NCBI GenBank assembly: GCA_007674295.1
Contig: CM017458.1
Coordinates: 62,001-126,000, forward strand
DNA from: Antonospora locustae
Taxonomy: Eukaryota > Microsporidia
Direction: 5' to 3'
DNA length: 64,000 nucleotides
Shown: piece after piece, positions 31,886 to 40,240 of the stretch
How positions within the stretch are numbered: position 1 is the stretch's first letter
How the letters are laid out: the number at the start of each line of letters is the position of its first letter
Notes under the pieces: generated by a model
Databases searched by the model: none
The model's input: the letters and a program-made list of their open reading frames with translations, nothing else
What the model was told of the DNA's origin: nothing
Translations under genes and position numbers: made by a program

Positions 31886-34120
31886 ATGGATCCGTCGCAG
31901 ATCTCGTCAGCCTTTTCCTTTGATGAAGCAAGCCAGGACATAGCGCAACCGCTGAATACACCTACAGAGTACAGCTCCGGATACGTCTCGCAGCCTCTAA
32001 TAGAGACAGAAAGAATCAAAGTGATCTGGGGCACGACCATCAACGTGCAGGAGTCATCGGAAATGTTCAAGGAATTTGTGAGGAGCTTTGTGGCACACGA
32101 CACACACGTTTACATGGAGAAGATTCGCGCTCTGATTGATACACAGTCAAGTACTCTTCTGATGAATTGCAAGCACCTGCCCGAGATGCTGTATAAGCAA
32201 CTGGAATCGTATCCGCAAGAGATTATACCCATTTTTGAGAACTCTCTGAGCGAGGTGGTTTCAGAGCTTGCGCCAGAGTTCAACTGTGTAGTGCGAATCA
32301 GGTTTTTTAATATCGGCCGCCAACTGTTCATCAGAAACATCGACCCGCGCGACATCGACAGAATTGTTGCGGTGCGAGGCATGGTGATAAGAGTGTCAAA
32401 CGTGATGCCTGAAATACTTAAGGCATTTTATACATGCACTCGATGTGGAAAGGAAGTACTTGTCGAAAACATACGTGGCGTGATTAACGAGCCCACATCC
32501 TGCGACTGCGGTGCAAGGTTTGCATACCAACTTGTCTCCAACAAAAGCATCTACATAGATAAACAGATCATTCGAGTCCAGGAGCTTCCTGAGAATATAC
32601 AGGACGGAACTACGCCAATGCCAATAACAGTGCTTGCGCAAGACGATTTAGTAGACACTGTGATACCTGGCGACAAGGTGAAGCTCACAGGCATCATGAG
32701 GGCGTCTCCGGTCAGGCTGAATCACTTTTCAAAAAAGATAAAAAGCAGCTTTCGCGTCTTCATTGAGCTTCTTGCACAGGAAACGATTGACGCAACCGAT
32801 TTCAAGAGCACTAGATGCCATGGTGACTGCGCAGAAGTCTCTGGTGCAAGCGAAAGCGTTGCTAGAAGCGGTGAAGAAGCCAGCAGCAAAAGCAGAGACG
32901 TGCTGATAGAGGAGATTGAGAAGCTGAGAAACAACCCCAGAAGATACGATATTCTTGCTGGTATGATCGCACCGTCTGTGTGTGGAATGGAAAACGTGAA
33001 GAAGGCGCTTCTGCTACAGTTGTTTGGTGGAGTTCGAAAGGAGGGCGAGAACATGAAGCTTAGGGGCGACATCAACATTCTTCTTGCAGGAGACCCAGGG
33101 ATTTCCAAGTCGCAGCTTCTTTCCTTCATCAACAGAATCTGCAGCAGAGGAATCTACACGAGCGGAAAAGGAAGCTCTGCAGTGGGCCTGAGTGCGACTG
33201 TCAAACGAGATGTGGATACAAAAACGTTTGTTCTTGAACCAGGCGCCCTGGTTCTCAGCGATAATGGCATCTGCTGCATCGACGAGTTTGACAAGATGAG
33301 CGACAGCACGAGAAGCGTACTTCACGAGGTCATGGAGCAGCAGACCGTGACGGTTGCTAAGGCGGGTATAATAACCACGTTGAATGCAAGATGCTCCGTG
33401 CTGGCAAGCTGCAATCCAATTGAGAGCAAGTACAACACCAAGAAGAGCATCATAGACAATCTGCACATAGTCCCCACTCTTTTGAGCCGCTTTGATGTAG
33501 TTTGCCTTCTGATTGACAAGAGCGACGAGGTGAGCGACAGAACAGTTGCAGAACACATACTTTCCTTCTATGATAGTAGAGAGGATGAAAAAACCAGCTC
33601 AAGCATAGAACTGCTGAAAGAATATATAAAGGAGGCGCGGAAGATAAATCCGAAGCTCACAAAAGAAAGTATGTCCGCTCTGAGAGAGTGTTACTGCGAG
33701 CTCCGCCAGCTGGACAACGGAAAAAGCATCACTGCGACAACGCGCCAGTTAGAAAGCCTGATCAGACTCAGCGAGGCACATGCGCGAATGCGGCTGAGCA
33801 GCACTGTGGAGGCCGAGGACGTGAATGAGGCGATTCGAATTGTGAAAGAAAGCCTGTTGATGTACGCAATAGACCCGACAACAGGAAAGATAGACATGGA
33901 CCTTGTTATAAGCGGAAAGTCCGTGTACAAGAAAAAGCTCATGGAGGACCTCAAGCACGAAGTTGCAAAACTTGTGCGACAGCCAACAAAGTTTGTGGAT
34001 CTTCTTGAAAAGATAGGTGCAAACGAAAAAGCCCTGAGAGAGGTAATTTGCATGCTGGAGAACGAGGAGGTAGTGTTTTACGATAAGAGAAAGGGGATTG
34101 TGGAAAAGCTAAAGCTCTGA
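31886..34120 (+). CDS. MCM4: Replicative helicase subunit MCM4
   Basis: 744 residues. The N-terminal OB domain carries a zinc motif C184-x2-C187-x18-C206-x-C208. The following DKQIIRVQELPENIQDG and GDKVKLTGI-R-SPVRLN segments are MCM4-like. The AAA+ core has Walker A GDPGISKSQ (about 402-410), Walker B GICCIDEFDKM (about 460-470) and the arginine-finger SRFD (about 534). A winged-helix C-terminus closes the protein. MCM4 is one of six subunits of the ring helicase that opens origins and drives forks. The disordered Ser/Thr-rich N-terminal tail phosphorylated by DDK in other fungi is reduced to about 50 residues. The start ATG is directly preceded by CCC. Confidence 0.92.
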   Translation: MDPSQISSAFSFDEASQDIAQPLNTPTEYSSGYVSQPLIETERIKVIWGTTINVQESSEMFKEFVRSFVAHDTHVYMEKIRALIDTQSSTLLMNCKHLPEMLYKQLESYPQEIIPIFENSLSEVVSELAPEFNCVVRIRFFNIGRQLFIRNIDPRDIDRIVAVRGMVIRVSNVMPEILKAFYTCTRCGKEVLVENIRGVINEPTSCDCGARFAYQLVSNKSIYIDKQIIRVQELPENIQDGTTPMPITVLAQDDLVDTVIPGDKVKLTGIMRASPVRLNHFSKKIKSSFRVFIELLAQETIDATDFKSTRCHGDCAEVSGASESVARSGEEASSKSRDVLIEEIEKLRNNPRRYDILAGMIAPSVCGMENVKKALLLQLFGGVRKEGENMKLRGDINILLAGDPGISKSQLLSFINRICSRGIYTSGKGSSAVGLSATVKRDVDTKTFVLEPGALVLSDNGICCIDEFDKMSDSTRSVLHEVMEQQTVTVAKAGIITTLNARCSVLASCNPIESKYNTKKSIIDNLHIVPTLLSRFDVVCLLIDKSDEVSDRTVAEHILSFYDSREDEKTSSSIELLKEYIKEARKINPKLTKESMSALRECYCELRQLDNGKSITATTRQLESLIRLSEAHARMRLSSTVEAEDVNEAIRIVKESLLMYAIDPTTGKIDMDLVISGKSVYKKKLMEDLKHEVAKLVRQPTKFVDLLEKIGANEKALREVICMLENEEVVFYDKRKGIVEKLKL

Positions 34121-34452
34121 TCACCTTTTAAGAGGGCTCTGTGCATCGTCTCCCACGGTGATTAACAGAATGCAAATAAAATATCTGCGTAACTTTGACG
34201 ACGCGAGTCAACAAATCCTTGCCTCTCGGTCTCATCCACCGTCTTCACTATGTTGCAAGATTTTTGATGCCACCGGCTGTCTCAGAATGAGTTCCTGCCG
34301 ATGGACTTCCTTCTACAAACAGTAGTTTTGCACAAAAAATTCGTTTTCGAAGTTTGAGAGTGAGGGTCACTGTGCATAAGACGCCGCACAACGTGTCTCT
34401 GACAGCCAGAAGGAGTTGATATAAATAAAACAAAATACAAAAGCCTGCATAG
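34121..34452. other. Intergenic, nothing seen
   Basis: 332 bp between MCM4 and the FYR-domain gene, on the same strand. Open frames here are short and without ATG or domain. No tRNA-like structure or repeat was found. It should contain the promoter of the FYR-domain gene, but no CCC lies close to that ATG. Confidence 0.4.
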
Positions 34453-35088
34453 ATGGAAAACAGCGAAGACAAAACAGCTACAGAGGAGCTGGTGAATCGA
34501 TACATCAAGGCGTACAAGGACAAGATAGATCTTTACAGAGAGCAAGACGAGCTTTTGAAGAAGCTAGACGATCTTGAGAAGCAGGAGGTGATATTCAAGG
34601 ACATTATGGCGAGGTGTTACGGAAAAAATGCGGAGAAAGAAGATGTCCATCACAGCTATCCAATTATACTAGGGGCTGCACTGACAAGAATGTCCGTAAC
34701 GAACCTTGGAAGGTTACCGGACGCTAGTGACGAGCGCTTTCATTCAAAAACGGCGATATATCCGATTGGATTTACCATGAAGAGGAAGTATGCGATGCAC
34801 AAGCACTACAAGAGAAAGGCCAAAAGCAAGGTGACATACACATGCTCTATCAGCAGAGAACACGTGTTTTGTATAAAGGCCGATGACGGACATAAGTGGG
34901 AGGGCGGTGACTGCTGGGAAGCTTTCAGAAGCGACTTTGATGGCAAGATGAAGTTCAAGAGCATAGAAGAGTTCTTTGGCTTTACGCACACAACACTACA
35001 ACAGCTAATTGAGGGCCTTGGCGATACGTCGCAATTCAAGAACTACGTGCCCCTTGACAAAAGAAAGAACACTCCGAAGGACTCGTAG
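34453..35088 (+). CDS. FYRN/FYRC-domain nuclear protein (TBRG1-like)
   Basis: 211 residues. A helical, charged N-terminus (about 1-60) is followed by an FYRN module (YPIGFTMKRKYA, about 102-113, and KVTYTCSIS, about 125-133). An FYRC-like module follows, ending in EFFGFTHTTLQQLIEG (about 177-192), which closely resembles the FFGFSHP-IQNLI segment of TBRG1. FYR domains pair to form one fold found in chromatin regulators such as MLL-type methyltransferases and TBRG1. Here the domain pair stands alone without SET or PHD domains, so it is probably a chromatin-associated adaptor. It is tail to tail with the SNARE gene (13 bp between stops). Confidence 0.75.
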   Translation: MENSEDKTATEELVNRYIKAYKDKIDLYREQDELLKKLDDLEKQEVIFKDIMARCYGKNAEKEDVHHSYPIILGAALTRMSVTNLGRLPDASDERFHSKTAIYPIGFTMKRKYAMHKHYKRKAKSKVTYTCSISREHVFCIKADDGHKWEGGDCWEAFRSDFDGKMKFKSIEEFFGFTHTTLQQLIEGLGDTSQFKNYVPLDKRKNTPKDS

Positions 35089-35101
35089 CGTGCTTGATTT
35101 G

Positions 35102-35707
35102 TCACAAGCGCGTCATCACACGGAAGGTCAGTGCCAAGAGTATCAGGAAGAAAACCCCAATAAGAATCACGTTGTATACTCTGTTTCGCCCGCGCTGATG
35201 CCGAAAGGCCGAATCGAGATGCAAGAGCGTTCCCCTGCTCAGCTCTTCGTCGAACTTAATGCTGTGTGCAATGTTGTCTATCGTCTCACCCTGAGTGCTT
35301 ACAGCTGTGTGTATGTACGTGTTTATCTCGGATATTTCCTCGACCTTGCTCTTTACCTTCTCTAGCGCAAGCTTTTTGTGAAACTCAAGCAACGCCTGTC
35401 CAGACTTTGCCGTAGAACTTCCAGAAAGGGCAGCGCCTTCAAGAAGGGGCCTTGTCTCAATCAATCGGCTGTACACTCTTTTTCCTCTTCTGCTTCTCTG
35501 GTAGTGCTGGAGCCGCCGTCTCTGGACAGAAAACGCTCTGACATCATCTCTATGTGCCTTGCTTTTACTCACCACATGCTCTATGATGTCAGATAAGCAT
35601 TTGCACTCCTCAAGAAGCTCTTCTACAGCATCTTCGTTGCTGTTGTTTTCAACGAGGTCTATCTTTTCTCTGAGAATGTCTACATAGTGTTTTATGTCAT
35701 TCTTCAT
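35102..35707 (-). CDS. Qa-type SNARE, Ufe1/syntaxin-18-like
   Basis: A 201-residue tail-anchored protein. A SNARE helix (about 115-170) contains VEEISEINTYIHTAVSTQGE, with Q as the zero-layer residue in TQGETID, followed by IAHSIKFDEE. A basic linker (RHQRGRNRVYN) leads into a C-terminal transmembrane segment VILIGVFFLILLALTF with four residues after it. The N-terminal part is helical and short. The N-terminal pattern suggests the ER syntaxin Ufe1/Stx18 class, which would act in retrograde fusion at the ER, but assignment to a particular Qa subgroup is uncertain. A GGG triplet sits about ten bases before the ATG. It is head to head with the NTF2-RRM gene across 360 bp. Confidence 0.75.
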   Translation of the reverse strand: MKNDIKHYVDILREKIDLVENNSNEDAVEELLEECKCLSDIIEHVVSKSKAHRDDVRAFSVQRRRLQHYQRSRRGKRVYSRLIETRPLLEGAALSGSSTAKSGQALLEFHKKLALEKVKSKVEEISEINTYIHTAVSTQGETIDNIAHSIKFDEELSRGTLLHLDSAFRHQRGRNRVYNVILIGVFFLILLALTFRVMTRL

Positions 35708-36067
35708 TGTTTGCCCTGTATTCTAAGTTAAGTGAGCCCCATGTTTCACTTTTCGGTGTGTTTCACTTTCCGGTCCTTGTAAATCTTTCGAGTAGTGCGC
35801 ACCTGAAAGGAAGATGTTGCAATATCAGCAGGATGAGGCGGATGGGATTCTCTTTTTCAGACACACTGCTGAAATGAATGTGAATGCACACGCACATCCA
35901 GAGCTTTTTGGCGAACTATGGGGCTCTTGAGCGAGTCATGTGACAACGAACAGGTTTCTAATCACACAGAAAAACCGTGCAGCCGTGCTGCAGAATGATT
36001 ACTTTCAGTAAAGCTGACAACCGCTAGCGCAAGGTGCAGGCAGTTGGCCTAAAAAATTTTACACCCC
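35708..36067. promoter_or_regulatory. Divergent promoter region with direct repeat
   Basis: 360 bp between divergent ATGs (SNARE to the left, NTF2-RRM to the right). Two near-identical 15-bp words, GTTTCACTTTTCGGT (35,743-35,757) and GTTTCACTTTCCGGT (35,760-35,774), lie 17 bp apart, 36 bp upstream of the SNARE ATG. A CCCC directly precedes the ATG of the right-hand gene. The repeated word could be a binding site for a regulator of the SNARE gene; this is inference. Confidence 0.45.
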
Positions 36068-36745
36068 ATGGTCGAATCTATAAACGAGGAAGGTATCAGA
36101 TTTGTTAAGGACTACTACAAGACGATCACACGGACGCCTAAGCTTCTTCATCGGTTTTACTCCCCAGGCGCGCAAGTGTCTATAAGCCACGAGACTGATG
36201 AGCCAAGGGTACACACCGAAAACCACGCCTCCGTAGTCCAGGACAAACACAAAAAGAAAATAGAGAAGGTCCTGATATCTGCACTGGACTGCCAGAAAAT
36301 CGGAGAGCTGTTGTTCGTTGCAGTTGTTGGGGAGTTTGTGTACAGCAACAGCACAATTGTAAGATACACACAACAATTTGTAGTTGAAAGAGGCGAGCGA
36401 TATCGCATTGTGAACGACAATTGCCGACTGCTTGACGAGGAGGTGGTTTTTGAAACGAAGAAGTCCAAGAAGGAGTCCTCCGTCTACGAGAATAGAATCG
36501 GATCCAAGGTAAACTTTGATCGGGGCGCTGTCATAAAGATTGTTGGCGGCACAGACGCCAGCAGATCCCGCATATTTGACGCGTTTCACAACGTGGGGAG
36601 AATCTGGGCAATCGAGACAAGGGAGAACAAGTGCTTTGTTGAGTTTGCCAATGCAGAGGATCTCCAGAAAATCAGAGGAGACGATATTCTGAAGAACTAT
36701 GGCTTTGAGGTGAGTATAGTCGAGCCGTTTATTAAAAACTATTGA
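36068..36745 (+). CDS. NTF2-domain plus RRM protein, G3BP/Bre5-like
   Basis: 225 residues. Residues about 5-125 fit an NTF2-like fold (FVKDYYKTITRTPKLLHRFY, then LFVAVVGEF and YTQQFVVERG, then YRIVNDNCRLL). Residues about 153-220 form an RRM (AVIKIVGG as RNP2, CFVEFANAEDL as RNP1). This order of NTF2 then RRM is that of G3BP and yeast Bre5, which bind RNA and, through the NTF2 dimer, the ubiquitin protease Ubp3/USP10. The disordered Pro- and Arg-rich linker and RGG tail of G3BP are missing. The role is probably RNA-protein granules or deubiquitinase cofactor. The start is immediately preceded by CCCC. Confidence 0.8.
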   Translation: MVESINEEGIRFVKDYYKTITRTPKLLHRFYSPGAQVSISHETDEPRVHTENHASVVQDKHKKKIEKVLISALDCQKIGELLFVAVVGEFVYSNSTIVRYTQQFVVERGERYRIVNDNCRLLDEEVVFETKKSKKESSVYENRIGSKVNFDRGAVIKIVGGTDASRSRIFDAFHNVGRIWAIETRENKCFVEFANAEDLQKIRGDDILKNYGFEVSIVEPFIKNY

Positions 36746-36838
36746 TATTTGTGTGCCAGGCTTCCAGAGGAAGCGCTTTTTCATCCACAGTTAGCAGAAT
36801 GCGCAAAGCACTTACCAGTCCTGCAAAGAGCCCTATCG

Positions 36839-37063
36839 ATGAAGACAGTGGAGTTTGAAAGCGACTCTCTTGATGGCTACGAGGACTTTCTGGCAGGGAG
36901 CCCCGATAACTACGACTACAAGCTTGCACTTGCACTCTCAAAGTCAGCAGACACAAGCGTGGAAAGCTCTGTCCTGCCGCCAGCAGAAGTCCAGAGATTG
37001 GTGGATGGGTATCTGGAGGAGTTTATCCGGGCAAACCGCACGGGGCAGGGCAGCGTGGAGTGA
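36839..37063 (+). CDS. Hypothetical small acidic protein
   Basis: 74 residues, acidic in the first half (ESDSLDGYEDFLAGSPDNYD) and helical in the second (EVQRLVDGYLEEFIRANR). A longer frame starts only at a TTG. This ATG has a CCC seven bases upstream, as many true starts in the window do, which favours a real gene. No family is recognised. It lies 93 bp after the NTF2-RRM gene on the same strand and 97 bp before the tRNA gene. Confidence 0.45.
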   Translation: MKTVEFESDSLDGYEDFLAGSPDNYDYKLALALSKSADTSVESSVLPPAEVQRLVDGYLEEFIRANRTGQGSVE

Positions 37064-37159
37064 CGCTCAGCGCCTGCAAGCGGCAATTACGCGCACAAAG
37101 GCAAACAGAGCCAAGCGAGCATGGTTATTGGCGTAATAATTGTACCACCCTGTTTACAT

Positions 37160-37232
37160 GGGTCTGTGGCGCAATGGTTAGCGCATTTGACTTCGGATCA
37201 AGAGGTTATGGGTTCGAGTCCCATCAGACTCG
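37160..37232 (+). tRNA. tRNA-Arg (anticodon UCG)
   Basis: A full cloverleaf of 73 nt can be folded. The acceptor stem GGGTCTG pairs with CAGACTC (one G-U pair). The D arm is GCGC-AATGGTTA-GCGC. The anticodon stem is TTTGA/TCAAG with loop CTTCGGA, so the anticodon is TCG, reading CGA arginine codons. The T arm is ATGGG-TTCGAGT-CCCAT, with discriminator G. There is no intron. A T-run (37,236-37,239) just downstream fits RNA polymerase III termination. Internal A-box and B-box sequences (TGGCGCAATGG and GGTTCGAGTCC) are present. An open frame running through this region is a chance overlap. Confidence 0.95.
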
Positions 37233-37306
37233 TGGTTTTACCTGACGTGGCAGGGGTGGGAGTGCCCTCGTTTTCTTTCTGCACTTTCGGTGCCCAAAGC
37301 AGCAGC

Positions 37307-37810
37307 ATGGATGACACGGTGTGCTACGAGTACTTGTTCGGCTTCTGCACACGCACTGAGTTTTTTGTTGAGAACATCACAGAGAAGTGTGGCCTTCGCC
37401 ATGCAGACACCAGGCTGCCTGCAGAGTCTCTGAAAGCGATGGCTGCTGGTGTGCTGGAGAAGTACGTCTCCATAAGCAGAGAGGTAGACAGAAGAATCGC
37501 CAACAACACGTATCTCCTCTCAATGAAATCCGACGTATACAGCACAATGGACGCAATAGACCGTCTGCAGCAGGAGATAATCAGCGCAGGCGAATCGGAG
37601 AACATCTCACAGATGAAGGTGCTTCTGAAAATTCATGGCCTTGTGGTAGATGCTGCGAGGAGCACTGGAAGCAAGGAGCTTCCCTACAGCGTCTGCGGTA
37701 CATGCTCGTTCTTCTGCACAAACGGCGGAAAGTGCGAGCACCCCCTCCACGACAAGTACAGGCAGCTCAGAAAGGCAATAGAGAAGTTGCAAGGAATACT
37801 GAGCAGCTGA
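37307..37810 (+). CDS. LUC7-like U1 snRNP-associated protein
   Basis: 167 residues. Near the N-terminus a CCCH-type finger reads C-YEYLFGFC with a distal C-G-RHAD (residues about 5-30), resembling LUC7 VC-YFLAGFCPH...CGKIH. A central helical region (about 55-120) is followed by a second finger-like segment with VCGTCSFFC and CEHPLHDKY, where LUC7 has its C2H2 finger. LUC7 helps U1 snRNP choose 5' splice sites. The protein is short compared with LUC7 elsewhere (about 260 residues or more). The longer open frame upstream overlaps the tRNA and is rejected; the chosen ATG has a CCC 15 bases upstream. Confidence 0.7.
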   Translation: MDDTVCYEYLFGFCTRTEFFVENITEKCGLRHADTRLPAESLKAMAAGVLEKYVSISREVDRRIANNTYLLSMKSDVYSTMDAIDRLQQEIISAGESENISQMKVLLKIHGLVVDAARSTGSKELPYSVCGTCSFFCTNGGKCEHPLHDKYRQLRKAIEKLQGILSS

Positions 37811-37830
37811 CTCCTGCATGGCAAAGACCA

Positions 37831-37856
37831 CAAATAAAGCAAGCCTTTATTTAGGC
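37831..37856. terminator. Shared bidirectional polyadenylation region
   Basis: The sequence AATAAAG followed by CTTTATT (37,833-37,852) is an imperfect palindrome between the converging LUC7-like and Hsp90 genes. It supplies AATAAA on both strands. On the Hsp90 strand the signal overlaps the stop codon (TAAATAAA), so that mRNA must have almost no 3' untranslated region or must extend into the opposite gene. Confidence 0.6.
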
Positions 37857-39983
37857 AACCTCAGCCTCTTCGTTCTTAGTGCTGCTCTCCACGGCATCTG
37901 CAGCAAGCGAGCACTTGGAGAGCATTGTGTACACGGCATTGCAGTACTTCGACATGTCATCAAACTTGTACCCACAGCCAAACAATGCTGTGTTGTAGAG
38001 AATATAGCTGAGCTCCTTCAGCTCATCCTCCTTTCCGGAGTCCATCAGTGCCTTCATGTTGCGCGTGATTGGATGCTCTGGATTGAGCTCGAGAATCTTC
38101 TTCGAGAGACCCATCGAGAGAAACGGGTTGTTGGCTGCACCGGGCTGAGCAGAGAGAATCTTCTCCATGGCACCCGAGTGGCCGTACTTTGTAGAGTTGA
38201 CCAGGCAGGGAACGCTGCCCAGTGCAGAGTTGAGCACCACCTTCTCGATACCCGTGCCCAGAATGTCCTTAAGCTTGTTGCACAACGGCTCGTACGTCGA
38301 CTGCACCTCCTGGCAGACCTCTTTCTTGTCTGGAAGCTCGACACCCTCCGACGTGATTCTCTGGATGTCGTGGTCCTTGTATCTCCTGAAACCCTGCAGC
38401 ATTATCTCGTCGATGGCCTCGTACATGAAGATGACCTCGTAGTCGCTGAACTTCTGGAGGAAGGGCGACATCGTCACCTCCTCCTTCGACATTCCAGTCA
38501 CAACGTATATCTGCTTCTGGTTTTCCTTCATGCGACTCACGTATGTGTCCAGATCAATCATCTCCTCCCCGCTCTTGCTTGTGTAGAACCTCAGGAGCTT
38601 TGCATACTCCTCACCCTTCGAATCCTGGTCCTCCCTTACAGCAAACTTGACGTTCGTGGAGAACTCCTTCAGAAAGTCCTTGTAGAGCTCCTTGTCCTGC
38701 GACAGCTCCTGAATCATCTCAAGGACCTTTGCATTCAGGCGCTTCTTGATGAGCTTGATCACCGCAGACCCTTGCGTTGTCTCCCGAGACACACTCATCG
38801 GAAGGTCGTCCGCAGCTATGACACCAGTGATAAAGTACATCCAATCAGGAACCGCGTCTCCGAGGTCGTCTGTCACAAACACATTCGCACAGTAGAGCTT
38901 GATGCGGTCCTTCTTCGTCGCCCTGTCAAACATGTTGAACGGCGCCCTTTTTGGAATAAAGAGCAGCATCTTGAAGTTGATCACACCTTCGAGGCTCCAG
39001 CTCTTCACCTTCATGAAGTCGTCCCAGTCGTTGGAAATCGATTTGTAGAAGTCCTTCAACTCCTCCTGGCTCACATCTTTCAGATCACGAGCCCACAGCT
39101 GTTTCTCCTTGTTCACTCTGCGCTGCTCGACAACGGTCTTCATCTTCTTAGGCTTGTCAGCCTCTATTTTTGGCTCGTCGTCGCCCTCCGCCTCTGGAGT
39201 CTCGACCTCCTCAGCATTCTCCGCGATCTCCTGCTCCTCTGGAGCCTTCTCGTCTGCACTTGCATCCTCTGCCACATCATCCTTCTTCTCTGAATCCTCT
39301 GCCTTCTCTTCTTCGTCCTTGTCTTCCACCTCCTTCTCCTCGTGGAGATATATGGGATACGATATAAACATTGAGAACCTCTTGATGAGCTTGGTCAGCG
39401 TATTGCACTCCAGAAACTCGCCCTCGCCCTCCTTCAGATGGAGAATAAGCTTGGTCCCGTGGCACACACTGTCCTCAACCTCCTGTATCGTGAAATCTCC
39501 CTTTCCGCAAGAACTCCACATATACGCGCGATCCTCCGGGTGTTTCGTAATCACGTCAACCTTGGATGCAACAAGAAACGCTGAGTAGAAGCCAAGACCA
39601 AACTGTCCAATCAGCTGCCCTGCATCCTTGTAACCTTTCTGAGCAACAGCTTCCTTGAAGGCCTGTGTTCCCGACCGTGCAATTGTTCCCAGGAATGTTA
39701 TCAGATGCTCCTTCTTCATTCCTATCGCATTGTCCTGTATTACAAGGACCTTGTTTTTCTTATCTGGAACTATGTCAATTCGAAGCTCGCTAGGAGAAAC
39801 CACGTCCAGCTTCTTTTCGTTCAGCTCCTGCCAGCAGAGCTGCAGCTTATCGCATGCATCGCTTGCATTTGCTATAAGCTCACGTATGAAGAACTCCTTA
39901 GACGAGTATATAGAATTCACGATTATTGTCATCAGCGACTCCACGTTGGCATCGTATTCATAGCGCTCCTCCTTCGATGTCAT
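37851..39983 (-). CDS. HSP90: Hsp90 family chaperone
   Basis: 710 residues. The N-terminal ATPase domain has FIRELIANASDACDKL, the nucleotide-binding IQDNAIGM (usually DTGIGM) with ITFLGTIARSGT, and GQFGLGFYSAFLVA. A highly acidic Glu/Asp/Ala-rich linker (about 215-275) follows, then the middle domain (NKEKQLWARDLKDVSQEEL, FVTDD) and the C-terminal dimerisation domain. The protein ends NEEAEVA, so the MEEVD tail that binds TPR co-chaperones in cytosolic Hsp90 is absent; there is no signal peptide or KDEL. The frame begins with an ATG at 40,004, but the second ATG at 39,983 has a CCC ten bases upstream and starts the conserved domain, so it is preferred. Two heat-shock-element-like sites lie upstream. 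Confidence 0.95.
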   Translation of the reverse strand: MTSKEERYEYDANVESLMTIIVNSIYSSKEFFIRELIANASDACDKLQLCWQELNEKKLDVVSPSELRIDIVPDKKNKVLVIQDNAIGMKKEHLITFLGTIARSGTQAFKEAVAQKGYKDAGQLIGQFGLGFYSAFLVASKVDVITKHPEDRAYMWSSCGKGDFTIQEVEDSVCHGTKLILHLKEGEGEFLECNTLTKLIKRFSMFISYPIYLHEEKEVEDKDEEEKAEDSEKKDDVAEDASADEKAPEEQEIAENAEEVETPEAEGDDEPKIEADKPKKMKTVVEQRRVNKEKQLWARDLKDVSQEELKDFYKSISNDWDDFMKVKSWSLEGVINFKMLLFIPKRAPFNMFDRATKKDRIKLYCANVFVTDDLGDAVPDWMYFITGVIAADDLPMSVSRETTQGSAVIKLIKKRLNAKVLEMIQELSQDKELYKDFLKEFSTNVKFAVREDQDSKGEEYAKLLRFYTSKSGEEMIDLDTYVSRMKENQKQIYVVTGMSKEEVTMSPFLQKFSDYEVIFMYEAIDEIMLQGFRRYKDHDIQRITSEGVELPDKKEVCQEVQSTYEPLCNKLKDILGTGIEKVVLNSALGSVPCLVNSTKYGHSGAMEKILSAQPGAANNPFLSMGLSKKILELNPEHPITRNMKALMDSGKEDELKELSYILYNTALFGCGYKFDDMSKYCNAVYTMLSKCSLAADAVESSTKNEEAEVA

Positions 39984-40019
39984 GCGCTTAGGGTCTAGGC
40001 GCATTAAATATTTTTATTT

Positions 40020-40052
40020 TTCTAGAAAAAAACAGCCCAGCTTTTTCTAGAA
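40020..40052 (-). promoter_or_regulatory. Two heat-shock-element-like palindromes upstream of Hsp90
   Basis: TTCTAGAA occurs at 40,020-40,027 and again at 40,045-40,052, each a TTC-nn-GAA inverted pair as in heat shock elements. They are 25 bp apart and 37-69 bp upstream of the preferred Hsp90 ATG, with an AT-rich TATA-like run in between. Two copies so close to a heat-shock chaperone gene are unlikely to be chance. Confidence 0.6.
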
Positions 40053-40240
40053 AGATACCCCCACTTTGACTACCACTGGTGGAAATGCTGAAGAGCGCAG
40101 AAGCCGTTGTCTGCTTTCTACTCTAGGCAGTGACATCCCTAGTATCAAAAGACTGCCCATGAAAGGTCCTTGTCTTCTGCAGCTTGTGTGCACGAGCATT
40201 TGACTGCTTCTCAACAGGTCTGATACACATGCAATTGTTT

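Noticed and set aside
37121..37306. Extension of the LUC7-like frame to an upstream ATG
   Set aside because: It would read through the tRNA-Arg gene. The downstream ATG at 37,307 starts the recognisable finger and has a CCC upstream.
37818..39293. 491-codon open frame on the plus strand opposite Hsp90
   Set aside because: It is the mirror of a long conserved Hsp90 coding sequence, rich in Leu, Val and His, and has no domain of its own.
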